From: Bacteroidales bacterium | GTDB taxonomy: Bacteria > Bacteroidota > Bacteroidia > Bacteroidales > VadinHA17 | NCBI GenBank assembly: GCA_016709865.1 | Contig: JADJLX010000002.1 | Coordinates: 496,001-560,000 of the forward strand | Direction: 5' to 3' | DNA length: 64,000 nt | Notes under the pieces: model-generated | The model's database searches: none | Told to the model about the DNA's origin: nothing | The model's input: the letters and a program-made list of their open reading frames with translations, nothing else | In this document: one piece after another, positions 25,668 through 35,800 of the stretch | Layout: every line of letters begins with the position of its first letter | Numbering within the stretch: position 1 is the stretch's first letter | Made by a program: the position numbers and the translations under genes

Positions 25668-28541
25668 ATGAAAATGGATCAATTTAAAATCAGTAAAGGA
25701 ATAATCAGTTTTATAATCATAATGCTGACAGCTATCAGTAGCCATGCACAAACTGGCACCATAGAAGGGACAGCGGTTGACAGAAAGAATAAAGAGACTC
25801 TGCCCGGAGTTATGGTGACACTTGAAGGAACCACAATTGGTGCCATGGCAGATTTTGACGGACATTTTATTATCCAAAATGTAAAACCTGGGAAATACAA
25901 AATAAAAGCATCATATATCTCATATAATCCAATCGTAATTGAGGATGTTGTAGTTACTGCAAATAATGTAACCAGGGTAGGTTTGGAACTTGCAGAAAAT
26001 GCCGTAGCTCTTCAGGAAGTTAAAATTACCGGTGTCAGAAAAACGAATACCGACGTTTCTATGATTAACGTTACAAGGATGAGTCCGCTTGTATCTATCG
26101 GAGTTTCAGGCCAGCAGATCCTGAGATCGCAGGACCGTGATGCATCTGAGGTTATTAAAAGGCTTCCCGGAACTACAATTATTGATGACAGATTTATTGT
26201 CGTCAGAGGACTGGCTCAAAGATATAATGCTGTGTGGCTTAACAATACAGCAACACCCAGTTCTGAAGCCGATGTAAAGGCTTTCTCCTTCGATATCATT
26301 CCGGCCTCAATGATAGAGAACATGCTTATAGTAAAATCACCTGCTCCGGAATTACCGGCAGATTTTTCAGGAGGATTTGTAAAAATAACAACTGTAAACC
26401 TTCCTGAGAAAAATTCCTTTTTTGCTTCATACGGAATCGGTTTCAGCGAGGGAACTACAACGAAAACATTTAACACACAGAAGGGAGGCAGCACCGACTG
26501 GATAGGGTTTGATAATGGATTACGTTCATTACCGGGAAGTATGCCTCCCAACCTTTTTGCCTACGAAGCAGCAACCAACCCTGAAATTCAGAACCGGATC
26601 ACAACAATCGGAAGAGAGCTGAACAAAGACTGGGCCCCGGTTCTGACAACAGCCAGACCTGACCAGAGATTCTCAGTTGGATTCAGTAAGAGGTTCAGCA
26701 TTAAAAACCAGTCATTCGGAAATATAACCGCTGTTACATACAGTAACACAAACAGCAGCGACGAAATCCTAAATAACAGTTATTCAATCTATAACTTCCG
26801 CGACGATAAGTCGTCCTATATCGACCAGTATAAGGATGAGCAGTTTACAAATAATGTTAAGGCAGGTATTGTACATAACTGGGCATGGTATCCTTCAACC
26901 GGACATAAAATTGAATTCCGTAATCTGCTCAATCAGATAGGTCAGACCCGTTCGACTGAAAGAACCGGAAGGGAATGGTATAATAATGGAAGATTTATTA
27001 AGTCAAATGAGTTAAAATATCTGAACAGGACAATTTATTCAGGTCAGCTTGCCGGGGAACATTCATTCAATGAAGGAAATACACGAATTGACTGGGTTGC
27101 AGGGTATTCCTATTCAAATAAGAATGAACCGGATACTAAGAGATACAGGTATTTAAGGAGTGAACAGGATACAAGCGAGTACTATCTACTCTTCGCGGAC
27201 AATGCTGACCTCTCTTCACAGTCGAGAATGTGGTTCAAACTTAATGAGGACATAATATCAACATCTGTTAACCTAGTTAAACAGTTCAATTTCTCTGATT
27301 TCAAACCCGAACTAAGAGCCGGTTTCTATTTTGAAGAAAAAAACCGTGACTTTTCAGCCAGGAACTTCGGATATACAAAAGCAAGCAAATCATCTCTGTT
27401 TGATGTAACTACTTTATCTGTAGATGAAATATTCACAGATGCAAATATCAATCTCACCGATGGCATAAAACTGACTGAAATAACCTCTTTATCTGATTCT
27501 TACGATGCTTCAAACAGGCAATTTGCAGGATATATTGCGGCAAAACTGCCAATTTCGCTCATTGCAAGTTTATACACCGGGTTACGAATAGAAAAAAACA
27601 TACAGACACTATCCAGTTTTAAACAGGGTACCACTATTCCTGTAAATGTTGTTAGGGACACTCTAAACCTTTTTCCTTCAGCTAATCTTGCCATTAATCT
27701 GAATGAAAAGAATCTTATCCGAGCAGCTTACGGTTTATCAGTTAATCGTCCGGAATTCAGGGAACTGGCTCCATTCTATTTTGTTGACTTCGATCTTAAT
27801 GCGGGTATTTATGGTAATCCGGATATCAAGCAGGCATATATACATAACTTCGATTTAAGGTTTGAGCACTATCCTTCACCAAATGAGACATTCAACATTG
27901 GCGCTTTCTATAAGAATTTCAGGAATCCGATTGAGATGGTAATTATGGGAAACAGCCCCACACAATACTCCTTCGAAAATGTCACATCTGCTTACAGTTA
28001 TGGAGTAGAAATGGATGTTAGAAAATCATTGGGTTTTATCTCAGGCTATGAAAACTTCTCGGTAATCCTTAACGCAGCACTTATAAAGAGTCAGGTCAGA
28101 TTCAATGAAGGAGACCTTCACAGAGACAGAGCCCTTCAGGGACAATCGCCATACATGGTAAATGCAGGGCTATTCTATTACAATGACGATAACGGACTGA
28201 TGATGACCCTGATGTACAATATTATAGGAAAGAGAATAGTTGCAGTTGGCCGCCCCTCTCCGAATGACTGGGAAGATATTCCAGACATTTATGAAATGCC
28301 AAGAAATGTTCTTGACCTGGCATTAAGCAAAAAGCTTGGAAATCATTTTGAGGTAAAAGCAGCTATTAAGGATATTCTGAATGAAAGTGTTGAAATGATA
28401 CAGAATGTAAAAACCTCTGTTGACATGAATGACATTACAGGAGGAGCTCAGAAGGGTGTTAAAGTGTTTGACCGTGACCAGGTTACAAAATCTTTCAGGC
28501 CAGGAAGATACATGACACTCGGAATAACTTACAAATTCTGA
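25668..28541 (+). CDS. TonB-dependent receptor with N-terminal regulatory-like domain
   Basis: The 957-residue protein has a signal region ending near ISSHAQ, a carboxypeptidase-regulatory-like domain (residues about 30-110, GTAVDRKNKETLPGVMVTLEG), a plug (about 125-245, VIKRLPGTTIIDDRFIVVRGLAQRYNAVWLNN, FSGGFVKITT) and a barrel ending in YMTLGITYKF. It lacks SusC-specific features and has no SusD neighbour. Downstream, 48 bases away, is an Ig-like/beta-helix lipoprotein likely to be its partner. A Pho-box-like array precedes it and a PhoB/PhoR-like pair follows the partner gene, so I infer uptake or binding of phosphate or an organophosphate. The substrate is a guess from context. Confidence 0.9.
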   Translation: MKMDQFKISKGIISFIIIMLTAISSHAQTGTIEGTAVDRKNKETLPGVMVTLEGTTIGAMADFDGHFIIQNVKPGKYKIKASYISYNPIVIEDVVVTANNVTRVGLELAENAVALQEVKITGVRKTNTDVSMINVTRMSPLVSIGVSGQQILRSQDRDASEVIKRLPGTTIIDDRFIVVRGLAQRYNAVWLNNTATPSSEADVKAFSFDIIPASMIENMLIVKSPAPELPADFSGGFVKITTVNLPEKNSFFASYGIGFSEGTTTKTFNTQKGGSTDWIGFDNGLRSLPGSMPPNLFAYEAATNPEIQNRITTIGRELNKDWAPVLTTARPDQRFSVGFSKRFSIKNQSFGNITAVTYSNTNSSDEILNNSYSIYNFRDDKSSYIDQYKDEQFTNNVKAGIVHNWAWYPSTGHKIEFRNLLNQIGQTRSTERTGREWYNNGRFIKSNELKYLNRTIYSGQLAGEHSFNEGNTRIDWVAGYSYSNKNEPDTKRYRYLRSEQDTSEYYLLFADNADLSSQSRMWFKLNEDIISTSVNLVKQFNFSDFKPELRAGFYFEEKNRDFSARNFGYTKASKSSLFDVTTLSVDEIFTDANINLTDGIKLTEITSLSDSYDASNRQFAGYIAAKLPISLIASLYTGLRIEKNIQTLSSFKQGTTIPVNVVRDTLNLFPSANLAINLNEKNLIRAAYGLSVNRPEFRELAPFYFVDFDLNAGIYGNPDIKQAYIHNFDLRFEHYPSPNETFNIGAFYKNFRNPIEMVIMGNSPTQYSFENVTSAYSYGVEMDVRKSLGFISGYENFSVILNAALIKSQVRFNEGDLHRDRALQGQSPYMVNAGLFYYNDDNGLMMTLMYNIIGKRIVAVGRPSPNDWEDIPDIYEMPRNVLDLALSKKLGNHFEVKAAIKDILNESVEMIQNVKTSVDMNDITGGAQKGVKVFDRDQVTKSFRPGRYMTLGITYKF

Positions 28542-28589
28542 ATGAATTAAAGATATGGACAGTAAATACAATTAAAACAACAACTAAAC

Positions 28590-30197
28590 ATGAAAAGAAT
28601 TATTACACATTCAAAAAATCTGCTCGGTTTCACGACAGGATTATTGTTTCTTGCCACATCGTGTGCGAAGGATCCGATAATTGTGACCGACATCACTTTA
28701 GACAAAACAGAGGCTACCGTGCAGGTTGGTGCCACTTCAAACCTCACCGCATTCCTGACACCTGCTGATGCATCCAACCTAAATATTACCTGGAGATCAT
28801 CAAGCCAGGCTATAGCTACTGTGGCTGACGGTGTGGTTACAGGAGTATCGCTGGGAGCTGCAACTATCACAGCTGTTTCACAATCTGATACTACAATTAA
28901 AGCAACCTGTTCAATATTGGTTACTCCTTCAACAGGCCAGGTAATTACTGTTTCCGGAGACATTACCACTGATACAAAATGGTATGGAAATGCAAAATAT
29001 CTCCTTTCAGGTTTTGTTTATGTTAAAAACAATGCAACCCTCACAATTGAACCAGGCACAATTATAAAAGGCGTTTCCGGAACCAAGGGCACCCTTATTA
29101 TTGAGAAAGGCTCAAAAATTATGGCTGTTGGAACAGCAGCAAGCCCAATCGTTTTCACCTCAGATAAACCAAAAGGACAACGCTCATATGGCGACTGGGG
29201 AGGAATAGTGATATGTGGAAACGGACTCACAAACAAACATGATGCCGGCACAGGAATTGGTGTGGCAGAAGGTGGTATCGGGTCAACATATGGAGGCACT
29301 GTAGCAAACGACAACTCAGGTACCTTGCAGTATGTCAGAATTGAGTTCCCCGGCATTCCTTTAACAGCCACTTCAAACAGTGAAATTAACGGTCTTACTC
29401 TGTATGCAGTTGGTTCAGGTACAACAATTGACCATATCCAGGTATCCTATTCCGGCGATGACTCATATGAATGGTTTGGCGGAAGTGTCAACTCTAAATA
29501 TCTTGTTGCTTTCAGGGGATGGGATGACGACTGGGATACAGATAACGGATTTAACGGTAAAGTTCAGTTCTTTGTAAGTCTTCGCGACCCTGCAGTTGCT
29601 GACCAGTCGCAATCAAATGGCTTCGAATCAGATAACGACTCTGACGGATCAACACTGACTCCAATAACAGCTCCAATATTCGTAAACGGAAGTGTCTTTG
29701 GTCCGCTTGCAACACCAGGAACTACAGCGCATACACTCTATCGTCATGCAATTCAGTTACGCAGGGGAACACGTACTTCAATATATAATACAGTATTTGC
29801 AGGGTGGCCTTATGGCTTGTTCATTGATGGCGCCAAAGGAGATTCTCCTGCGCAGGCTACTGCAAATGTTCTGCAGATTGAAAAATCAGTTATGGCAGCC
29901 ATGACAACTAATTATGTTACAACTCATCTTGCAACAGCTGAAACATGGTATCTTGATGCAACCAGGGGAAATGAGATAAAGGCAACTAACGACTTACTGA
30001 TGCTTACAAGTCCGTTTAACCTTACAGCACCAAATTTCCTCCCAACAGCAAACTCCCCTCTGCTTACAGGAGCCTCATTTACAAATACAAGGCTAACTGA
30101 TTCATTCTTTACACCGGTTACCTACAGAGGTGCATTTGGTGCAACAAACTGGACATCAGGATGGTGCAACTTTGATCCACAGAATACCGATTACTAA
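28590..30197 (+). CDS. Ig-like (BIG2) plus beta-helix surface lipoprotein
   Basis: This 535-residue protein has a lipoprotein signal (lipobox LATSC near residue 26). Residues about 32-112 form a BIG2 bacterial Ig-like domain (ITLDKTEATVQVGATSNLTAFLTP, GVVTGVSLGAATITAVS). The rest is a right-handed beta-helix-like region with LTIEPGTIIKGVSG, TLIIEKGSKIMAVGTAASPIVFTS, TIDHIQVSYSGDDSYEWFGG and an acidic loop DDDWDTDNG that could bind metal. No T9SS sorting tail is seen. It follows the TonB receptor by 48 bases and ends before a strong terminator, so the two form an operon. I infer a ligand-binding partner of the receptor. Confidence 0.82.
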   Translation: MKRIITHSKNLLGFTTGLLFLATSCAKDPIIVTDITLDKTEATVQVGATSNLTAFLTPADASNLNITWRSSSQAIATVADGVVTGVSLGAATITAVSQSDTTIKATCSILVTPSTGQVITVSGDITTDTKWYGNAKYLLSGFVYVKNNATLTIEPGTIIKGVSGTKGTLIIEKGSKIMAVGTAASPIVFTSDKPKGQRSYGDWGGIVICGNGLTNKHDAGTGIGVAEGGIGSTYGGTVANDNSGTLQYVRIEFPGIPLTATSNSEINGLTLYAVGSGTTIDHIQVSYSGDDSYEWFGGSVNSKYLVAFRGWDDDWDTDNGFNGKVQFFVSLRDPAVADQSQSNGFESDNDSDGSTLTPITAPIFVNGSVFGPLATPGTTAHTLYRHAIQLRRGTRTSIYNTVFAGWPYGLFIDGAKGDSPAQATANVLQIEKSVMAAMTTNYVTTHLATAETWYLDATRGNEIKATNDLLMLTSPFNLTAPNFLPTANSPLLTGASFTNTRLTDSFFTPVTYRGAFGATNWTSGWCNFDPQNTDY

Positions 30198-30225
30198 AGA
30201 CCATCTTAGTTAATTCGTTTGCCGG

Positions 30226-30256
30226 GAGGCTGGCCGAAAGGTCAGCCTCTTTTTTT
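30226..30256 (+). terminator. Rho-independent terminator with GAAA loop
   Basis: Arms GAGGCTGGCC (30226-30235) and GGTCAGCCTC (30240-30249) pair over ten bases with one wobble, closed by a GAAA tetraloop and followed by seven T. It separates the receptor operon from the two-component genes. Confidence 0.92.
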
Positions 30257-30307
30257 GTAACATTTAAGTAATACAATAAATGTTACTGTAATAAAAAATG
30301 CTGTTAC
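30257..30307 (+). promoter_or_regulatory. Pho-box-like GTAAY repeats before the response regulator
   Basis: GTAACATTTAA (30257) and GTAATACAATA (30268) repeat at 11 bases. GTTAC, the reverse of GTAAC, occurs at 30282 and 30303, and GTAAT at 30288. The same half-site is arrayed upstream of the TonB receptor at 25564. The site covers the -33 region of the promoter, as expected for an OmpR/PhoB-type activator acting on its own gene. Confidence 0.55.
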
Positions 30308-30312
30308 CTTTG
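30283..30312 (+). promoter_or_regulatory. Promoter for the two-component operon
   Basis: TTA at 30283-30285, 19 bases, then TACCTTTG at 30305-30312 fits the Bacteroidota -33/-7 layout. The ATG follows at 30368. Confidence 0.65.
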
Positions 30313-30367
30313 CAGCTAACAGAATATCAGACATAACCATAAAAGGTTAAGACTAAATTCAGTTTTT

Positions 30368-31054
30368 ATGGATCTTAAAGGAAAAAGAATTTTAATAGTA
30401 GATGATGAAGAAGATCTTTGCGAGATCCTTCAGTATAATCTGAGTAACGAAGGTTATAAAACTGATATAGCACACTCTGCTGAGGAAGCTCTGAAAAGGT
30501 CCCCCCAGAATTATGATCTTCTGATGCTCGATGTGATGATGGGACAGATGTCAGGATTCAAACTTGCCGACAAGCTCAGAAAGGAAATGGACATTAACGT
30601 ACCTGTAATATTCCTGACTGCCAAAGACACTGAAAACGACATACTGACAGGATTCAGTCTGGGCGCTGACGATTACATTACCAAACCATTCTCTGTTAAT
30701 GAATTAACAGCACGTGTTAAAGCAGTTCTCAAGAGAACCAATCCGGGAAAAACTAAAAGCCAGGGAATGGTTAAACTTGGTGATATTGAACTTGATACGG
30801 TCAGAAAAAGACTGATCATAAATGATGAAAAAGTTGAGCTTACAAAAAAAGAGTACGAAATACTTAAACTCCTTATTGAGAACCAGGGAAAGGTATTCTC
30901 AAGAGAGGATATCCTTTTAAGAATCTGGGGCGGCGATGTTATTGTTACCGACAGAACAGTAGATGTCAATATTACCAGATTAAGGACCAAACTGGGAAAA
31001 TATGGTCAGAACTTAAAAAACAAAACCGGCTACGGTTACTTTTTCGAACTTTGA
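30368..31054 (+). CDS. OmpR/PhoB-family response regulator
   Basis: The 228-residue protein has a receiver domain (residues 1-120) with the acidic pair Asp12-Asp13, the phosphoacceptor Asp55 in LLMLDVMM and the KPF motif near 105. A winged-helix DNA-binding domain follows (about 130-226: [26 protein letters not shown], then [14 protein letters not shown] and GYGYFFEL). It is translated together with the histidine kinase: its TGA overlaps the kinase TTG start. GTAAY repeats with 11-base spacing in its promoter suggest autoregulation. The PhoB label rests on the domain type, the PhoR-like partner and those repeats; other OmpR-family roles remain possible. Confidence 0.9.
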   Translation: MDLKGKRILIVDDEEDLCEILQYNLSNEGYKTDIAHSAEEALKRSPQNYDLLMLDVMMGQMSGFKLADKLRKEMDINVPVIFLTAKDTENDILTGFSLGADDYITKPFSVNELTARVKAVLKRTNPGKTKSQGMVKLGDIELDTVRKRLIINDEKVELTKKEYEILKLLIENQGKVFSREDILLRIWGGDVIVTDRTVDVNITRLRTKLGKYGQNLKNKTGYGYFFEL

Positions 31055-32832
31055 AATCTATTCTCTCACTGATGGCTATTCGAAATTCATTCCGTAATAA
31101 ACTCTTCCTTTACTATTCAGCCATATTCCTCATTTTCATCACACTCACTCTTGTCTATCTTTATAAAAGAGAAAAAGATTACCGTATCGGGACTCTTAAT
31201 GATGAACTCTATAACATCACCAGGATAGTAGATAAGTTCATCCAGTCCAATTTCATTTATGAGAGAAATACTTACAAAAAAATTGATTCACTTGTATTGA
31301 TCCTGCCTCAGCAAAATCTGAGGATCTCTATTATCGATCCATCAGGTAACGTTCTGTATGACAGTTCTGTACCGGACTGGAAGTCAATGCAGAATCACCT
31401 GAACAGACCCGAGATAATTGAATCGGCAAAATCAGATTTCGGAACTATGGTAAGAAGTTCAGGAACTACCGGGCAGGAATACTATTACTTTTCAAAGTAT
31501 TATACAAAGTACTTTATAAGAGCTGCCGTTGTATATGATATTAAAGTGATTCACTTTCTTGAAGCAAAAAAGACCTTTCTGATAATAATCTTTCTTGCCT
31601 TCATTGGTATCTGGATAGTAATGCTTATCATAACCAACCGGTTTGTTGAATCAATTACAAAACTTAAGAATTTTGCATTACGTGTAAGCAGAAATGAACC
31701 AGTTGATTTCGACTCAAAATTTCCGAAAAACGAAATTGGAACTATCGGAGAAGAGATACTTGAAATATATAATAATCTGCTTCAGACAAAAAATGATCTT
31801 ACCAACGAAAAGGAAAAACTTTTCAGTCACCTGGATGCACTTAATGAAGGGGTGGCATTTTTCTCCAAAGACAGAACAATTTTGCTGAATAATGAGCATT
31901 TCATTCAGTTTATGAATATGATCTCAGGAGATCTTAAGATCTTTTCATCCAATTTTTTCGAAATACCTGAGTTCGATGAAATTATCGATTTTATTGAGTC
32001 TTGTTCCGGATTGGAAATAACCGGCTCAGATCTGCCCAAAACGGAATTCCAGGTTGCCAAAGACGGAAGATTCTTCAGGGTTCAATGTGTTGTCTTTAAC
32101 GATAAAAGTTTCGAGGTTATTCTAAGTGATGTCACCAAAATGGGTAAGAATAAACTCATTAAACAGCAGATGACATCGAATATAGCACATGAACTCAAGA
32201 CTCCGGTCTCATCTGTGAAGGGTTATATAGAGACCCTTATTAATGATCCGAAGATGGAGTCAAAAAAGCAAAAATATTTCCTTGAGAAGGCACTGGCGCA
32301 GACTGACAGGTTAACCGGACTGATAAATGATATTGTTGTCTTGAATAAGATTGAAGAAGCAGGTACCACTTACCTGATGGAGAAGGTTAAGATAAAGAAG
32401 GTTGTGCGCGAAGTACATGAGAATTTCATATCATCGATTGAATCAAAAAGCATGAAAGTGGAGATAGATATAAATGATGATGTTGTTGTAAAAGGCAATA
32501 AATCACTTATTTTATCAGTATTTCAGAATCTTATTGAGAATGCAATCAACTATGCCGGGGAGAATACAACAATCAGAATACTGATTTATAATGAGGATAA
32601 GAAATTCTATTATTTCTCCTTTTCAGACAATGGTATCGGAATTCCCAAGGAGCATTTAAGCAGGGTTTTTGAACGATTCTACCGTATCGATGCAGGAAGA
32701 TCAAGGAAGAGTGGAGGAACAGGGCTTGGACTGGCAATTGTTAAAAATGCCGTGCTACTGCATAAAGGTGATATTTCTGTCAGAAATAAATCAGGAGGCG
32801 GAACCGAATTCCTCTTCTCGCTTCCAAAATAA
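31051..32832 (+). CDS. PhoR-like membrane sensor histidine kinase
   Basis: The 593-residue kinase begins at a TTG that overlaps the regulator stop; an ATG seven codons later (31072) is an alternative. A transmembrane helix at about 20-38 and another at about 176-193 enclose an extracytoplasmic sensor domain with [15 protein letters not shown] and [19 protein letters not shown] and PAS-like segments come next. The H box [13 protein letters not shown] holds His380; the N box is [10 protein letters not shown], with [15 protein letters not shown] and [11 protein letters not shown] completing the ATPase domain. The order matches PhoR-type kinases. The sensed signal is unknown from sequence; the shared Pho-box-like motif suggests phosphate. 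Confidence 0.9.
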   Translation: MKSILSLMAIRNSFRNKLFLYYSAIFLIFITLTLVYLYKREKDYRIGTLNDELYNITRIVDKFIQSNFIYERNTYKKIDSLVLILPQQNLRISIIDPSGNVLYDSSVPDWKSMQNHLNRPEIIESAKSDFGTMVRSSGTTGQEYYYFSKYYTKYFIRAAVVYDIKVIHFLEAKKTFLIIIFLAFIGIWIVMLIITNRFVESITKLKNFALRVSRNEPVDFDSKFPKNEIGTIGEEILEIYNNLLQTKNDLTNEKEKLFSHLDALNEGVAFFSKDRTILLNNEHFIQFMNMISGDLKIFSSNFFEIPEFDEIIDFIESCSGLEITGSDLPKTEFQVAKDGRFFRVQCVVFNDKSFEVILSDVTKMGKNKLIKQQMTSNIAHELKTPVSSVKGYIETLINDPKMESKKQKYFLEKALAQTDRLTGLINDIVVLNKIEEAGTTYLMEKVKIKKVVREVHENFISSIESKSMKVEIDINDDVVVKGNKSLILSVFQNLIENAINYAGENTTIRILIYNEDKKFYYFSFSDNGIGIPKEHLSRVFERFYRIDAGRSRKSGGTGLGLAIVKNAVLLHKGDISVRNKSGGGTEFLFSLPK

Positions 32833-32835
32833 AGA

Positions 32836-35049
32836 TCAGAACCAGTAACCGAAGTTGGCTGAGAAAGTCGGTGCTTTTACAGCATTTGAATATCCCAGTA
32901 ATAAATCAATTGGTCCAAATACTGTTTTTATTGAATAATCAATACCGCCGCCCCAAATCACTTTGCTGTTTGCAGAATTGAATATTTCATCGCTTTGATA
33001 AAGTGTGTTAGCCAGTATTGAAGCATAATTGTTTTCTGATAATCTGAATCTTACACCGGCTAAACCTGAAAGAGCAAACCTGTCTATAAGGTTAACAGGC
33101 GATAAACCTATGAAAGGGATGTGAAAATCAAAGTATTGGGAATATGGAGCCCCACCGGCAATAGTACCTTTAAAGACAGGAAATGCTGTACTAAGAATTG
33201 TACGGTTATAAACATTGAAAAGGCAGGTAACTCTTTTTGAAACAGGAATGACGTTCCTCATCCTGAATAGAAGGATATGGCTAAGATCGCTGCTCTTTCC
33301 TGGCACTCCCTGAAGGGAATATTCAGTATATAATTCGATTCCCTTTTTCGGGAAATAATAATCATCGAGGTTGTCAACTGAAAGCCAGGTGTAAAAATTT
33401 GTCAGATAGCTGTTCTTCTCATAATTAACAATATCTGTATTGCTGCGGCTGAATATGTCGCCGCTGTAAAACTCCTCCTTAATTCCAAGTCCGGCGATAT
33501 TCTGATGATGGAACCGTTTATATAAATAGACTGCTCCCGAGGAATAAAACAAGTTTGCTTCATATAGCTTTTCCCTGTTCTCGAAGATATCATAGTTCTG
33601 GTATTTTCCCTTGATCTCTATACCCGCTATCGGGAAATTGCCCCTGTTTGTCTCAGCAGAAAAACTTGCCCCGGGGTTTGCTGAAAGTTCTGTACTCGCT
33701 GAAATCTGCCCAAACCTGTTACCGTAGTTTTTACTTGTTAAATTAAGCATCAGGGCTGCTGCATCAGTTGTATTCACCTTGAAACCAACATGCTGTGTCA
33801 CAACATTTTTCTCAACAATATTCAGATTAAGAGTTTTTCCTTTTTCATTATCAAACAGGTTGAAGTAGATCTTGTCGAATATCCCGTATCCATACATTTG
33901 ATTTATAATTCCTTTTATTTCCTCATAGGAATAGTAACCGGGCAAATCAATATCCACACTCCTTAAGAGAAAGCCGGCATCAACTTTAAATTTACCTGTT
34001 AGTGAGAAATTCGTAATAAACCATTTCTCAGGAGCTACATACTTTTCAGTAAGGACACGGGGCTCAAGATTATTATCAGTCTTGAGTTTCCTGATCTTTT
34101 CAATTACTTTTTCAGCAGCAACTTCTCCTCTCATAATCAAAGTATCCACAGCTTCGTTACTGAAACTCATCAGGTTGTACCCTGTAACATCTGGCTTGAT
34201 AATCAGATCACATAGTCCGGCATTTGCAGAGTCTTTAGTCTGATCAAGGAATCCGATCAGCTGGGTAAAGACCTCCTGCATCGACTTGATCTTATCTCTC
34301 GCATAAAATTCATCCGAGATATCAACTCCAATGATTATATCTGCGCCCATCCTTTTTGCAACATCTACCGGGAAATTATTTACCACTCCCCCGTCGATAA
34401 GTACAAGATCTTCCCTTTCAGGATATTGAAAAACTCCCGGAACAGCCATACTGGCATACATGGCAGTAGGAAGAGAGCCTTGTGTTAAGACAACCTCCTG
34501 ACCGGTTTCCAGATTTGCGGCAACACAGGCATATGGAATTGGTAACTTGCTGAAATCCATATCAGACGGGACATTTCCTGTTAGTCCGCAAAGAAGGTTC
34601 AGCACGTTTTGCCCCTTAATTACACCCTGTGGCAAAGTAATTCTCTTCTTCTCATCGATATGAAGATTGAACAGGTATTTCTGCTGAAGAGCCCTGTCAT
34701 CCTTCGAAAGATAAAACCTGGGAAGCTCATCAAGAAGAAGTGTCTGCCAGTCCTGGGTTTTACAGATCTCTTCAAGCTCACCGGCTGAATATCCTAGTGA
34801 GTAAATTCCTCCGACAAGACTTCCAATGCTAGTGCCTACTATCATATCGATTGGAATACCCTCCTTTTCCAGGATCTTAAGAACACCTATATGAGAAAAT
34901 CCCTTAGCTCCTCCCCCGCTTAAAACAACAGCAACTTTTGGACGTTTTACCTGATCAGCAGACGATTGTCCCGACACAGAACCACTAATCATTAATAATA
35001 AAATGACAAGTATTACCATGTTGAAAAGACGGGGAGAAAGAGTAAACAT
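32836..35049 (-). CDS. Patatin-like phospholipase fused to an outer-membrane barrel
   Basis: I place the start at 35049 (MFTLSPRLFNMVILVILLLMISGS), giving 737 residues; an ATG at 35088 lies upstream of the candidate promoter, and 35019 is another option. The patatin domain (about 35-330) has the oxyanion motif SGGGAKG, the nucleophile Ser74 in GTSIGS and the dyad Asp219 in IDGGVV. A POTRA-like linker (about 340-420) and a BamA-type beta-barrel (about 430-737, ending FSANFGYWF) follow. This is the layout of PlpD/type Vd or RssA-fusion proteins, which expose a lipase at the outer membrane. It is convergent with the kinase gene, with three bases between stops. Confidence 0.9.
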   Translation of the reverse strand: MFTLSPRLFNMVILVILLLMISGSVSGQSSADQVKRPKVAVVLSGGGAKGFSHIGVLKILEKEGIPIDMIVGTSIGSLVGGIYSLGYSAGELEEICKTQDWQTLLLDELPRFYLSKDDRALQQKYLFNLHIDEKKRITLPQGVIKGQNVLNLLCGLTGNVPSDMDFSKLPIPYACVAANLETGQEVVLTQGSLPTAMYASMAVPGVFQYPEREDLVLIDGGVVNNFPVDVAKRMGADIIIGVDISDEFYARDKIKSMQEVFTQLIGFLDQTKDSANAGLCDLIIKPDVTGYNLMSFSNEAVDTLIMRGEVAAEKVIEKIRKLKTDNNLEPRVLTEKYVAPEKWFITNFSLTGKFKVDAGFLLRSVDIDLPGYYSYEEIKGIINQMYGYGIFDKIYFNLFDNEKGKTLNLNIVEKNVVTQHVGFKVNTTDAAALMLNLTSKNYGNRFGQISASTELSANPGASFSAETNRGNFPIAGIEIKGKYQNYDIFENREKLYEANLFYSSGAVYLYKRFHHQNIAGLGIKEEFYSGDIFSRSNTDIVNYEKNSYLTNFYTWLSVDNLDDYYFPKKGIELYTEYSLQGVPGKSSDLSHILLFRMRNVIPVSKRVTCLFNVYNRTILSTAFPVFKGTIAGGAPYSQYFDFHIPFIGLSPVNLIDRFALSGLAGVRFRLSENNYASILANTLYQSDEIFNSANSKVIWGGGIDYSIKTVFGPIDLLLGYSNAVKAPTFSANFGYWF

Positions 35050-35073
35050 TGCGGTCAGTAAAAAAAATAAAAT

Positions 35074-35081
35074 CAAATTTA
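35074..35081 (-). promoter_or_regulatory. Candidate -7 element for the patatin gene
   Basis: The minus strand reads TAAATTTG, a match to TAnnTTTG, 25 bases before the ATG at 35049. The -33 position is poor. It argues against the longer start at 35088. Confidence 0.4.
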
Positions 35082-35162
35082 CATACAAAAGTGATGTATT
35101 ATATTCATCTTAACGTTTGAATTAATGATTATATTTCTTTTTTGAATTTTCAATCAGATGAT

Positions 35163-35780
35163 ATGAACACGAAATGGCTAGAATGGGCAACCGAACTTCA
35201 GTCAATAGCTCAGGCCGGACTGACATTTGCAGAAAACCAGTATGATATTGACAGATACGAAAAGATCAGAGATCTGTCGGTTAATATTATTCATGAATAT
35301 ACAGATATCGACAAGACAATAATAAGAAACCTCTTTGCCTCGGAAACCGGTTATCAGACCCCAAAGGTTGACGTTAGGGCTGCCGTTATCAGGGATGAGA
35401 AGATCCTGATGGTAAAAGAAAAGATCGATGGCAGGTGGTCACTTCCCGGAGGATGGGCAGATGTAAACTCTTCAGTGAGCGAATCAGCTGTAAGGGAGTG
35501 CATTGAAGAAGCAGGTGCTACTGTTAAGCCGGGGAGGATCATCGCCATTCACCTTGCAAACAGACAGAACGATTTTATCTATCCTTTTACAATATACAAG
35601 ATCCTCGTTGAGTGTGAGCTTATTGACCACAGCTTTGCAAAAAACTCTGAGACACTCGATTCAGGTTTCTTTGAACTGGATAATCTTCCGGAATTATCTG
35701 TTGAAAGAAATACTTACAATCAAATCAAATTATGCTTTGAGGCAAAAAAACATAAACTATTTGAGGCAAAGTTTGATTAA
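35163..35780 (+). CDS. Nudix hydrolase with N-terminal Nudix_N domain
   Basis: From ATG 35163 the protein has 205 residues; a TTG seven codons upstream is unlikely. Residues about 1-60 (KWLEWATELQSIAQAGLTFAENQYDIDRYEKIRDLS) match the Nudix_N domain of ADP-ribose/X-nucleoside-diphosphate hydrolases. The Nudix box is GGWADVNSSVSESAVRECIEEAG (about 98-120). The REXXEE metal-binding part is intact, but the Glu normally found six residues after the leading Gly is Ser. The reaction would be cleavage of a nucleoside-diphosphate-linked compound, substrate unknown. It is divergent from the patatin gene and followed by a hairpin repeat. Confidence 0.88.
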   Translation: MNTKWLEWATELQSIAQAGLTFAENQYDIDRYEKIRDLSVNIIHEYTDIDKTIIRNLFASETGYQTPKVDVRAAVIRDEKILMVKEKIDGRWSLPGGWADVNSSVSESAVRECIEEAGATVKPGRIIAIHLANRQNDFIYPFTIYKILVECELIDHSFAKNSETLDSGFFELDNLPELSVERNTYNQIKLCFEAKKHKLFEAKFD

Positions 35781-35800
35781 AAATTATAATTTCATTCTTT

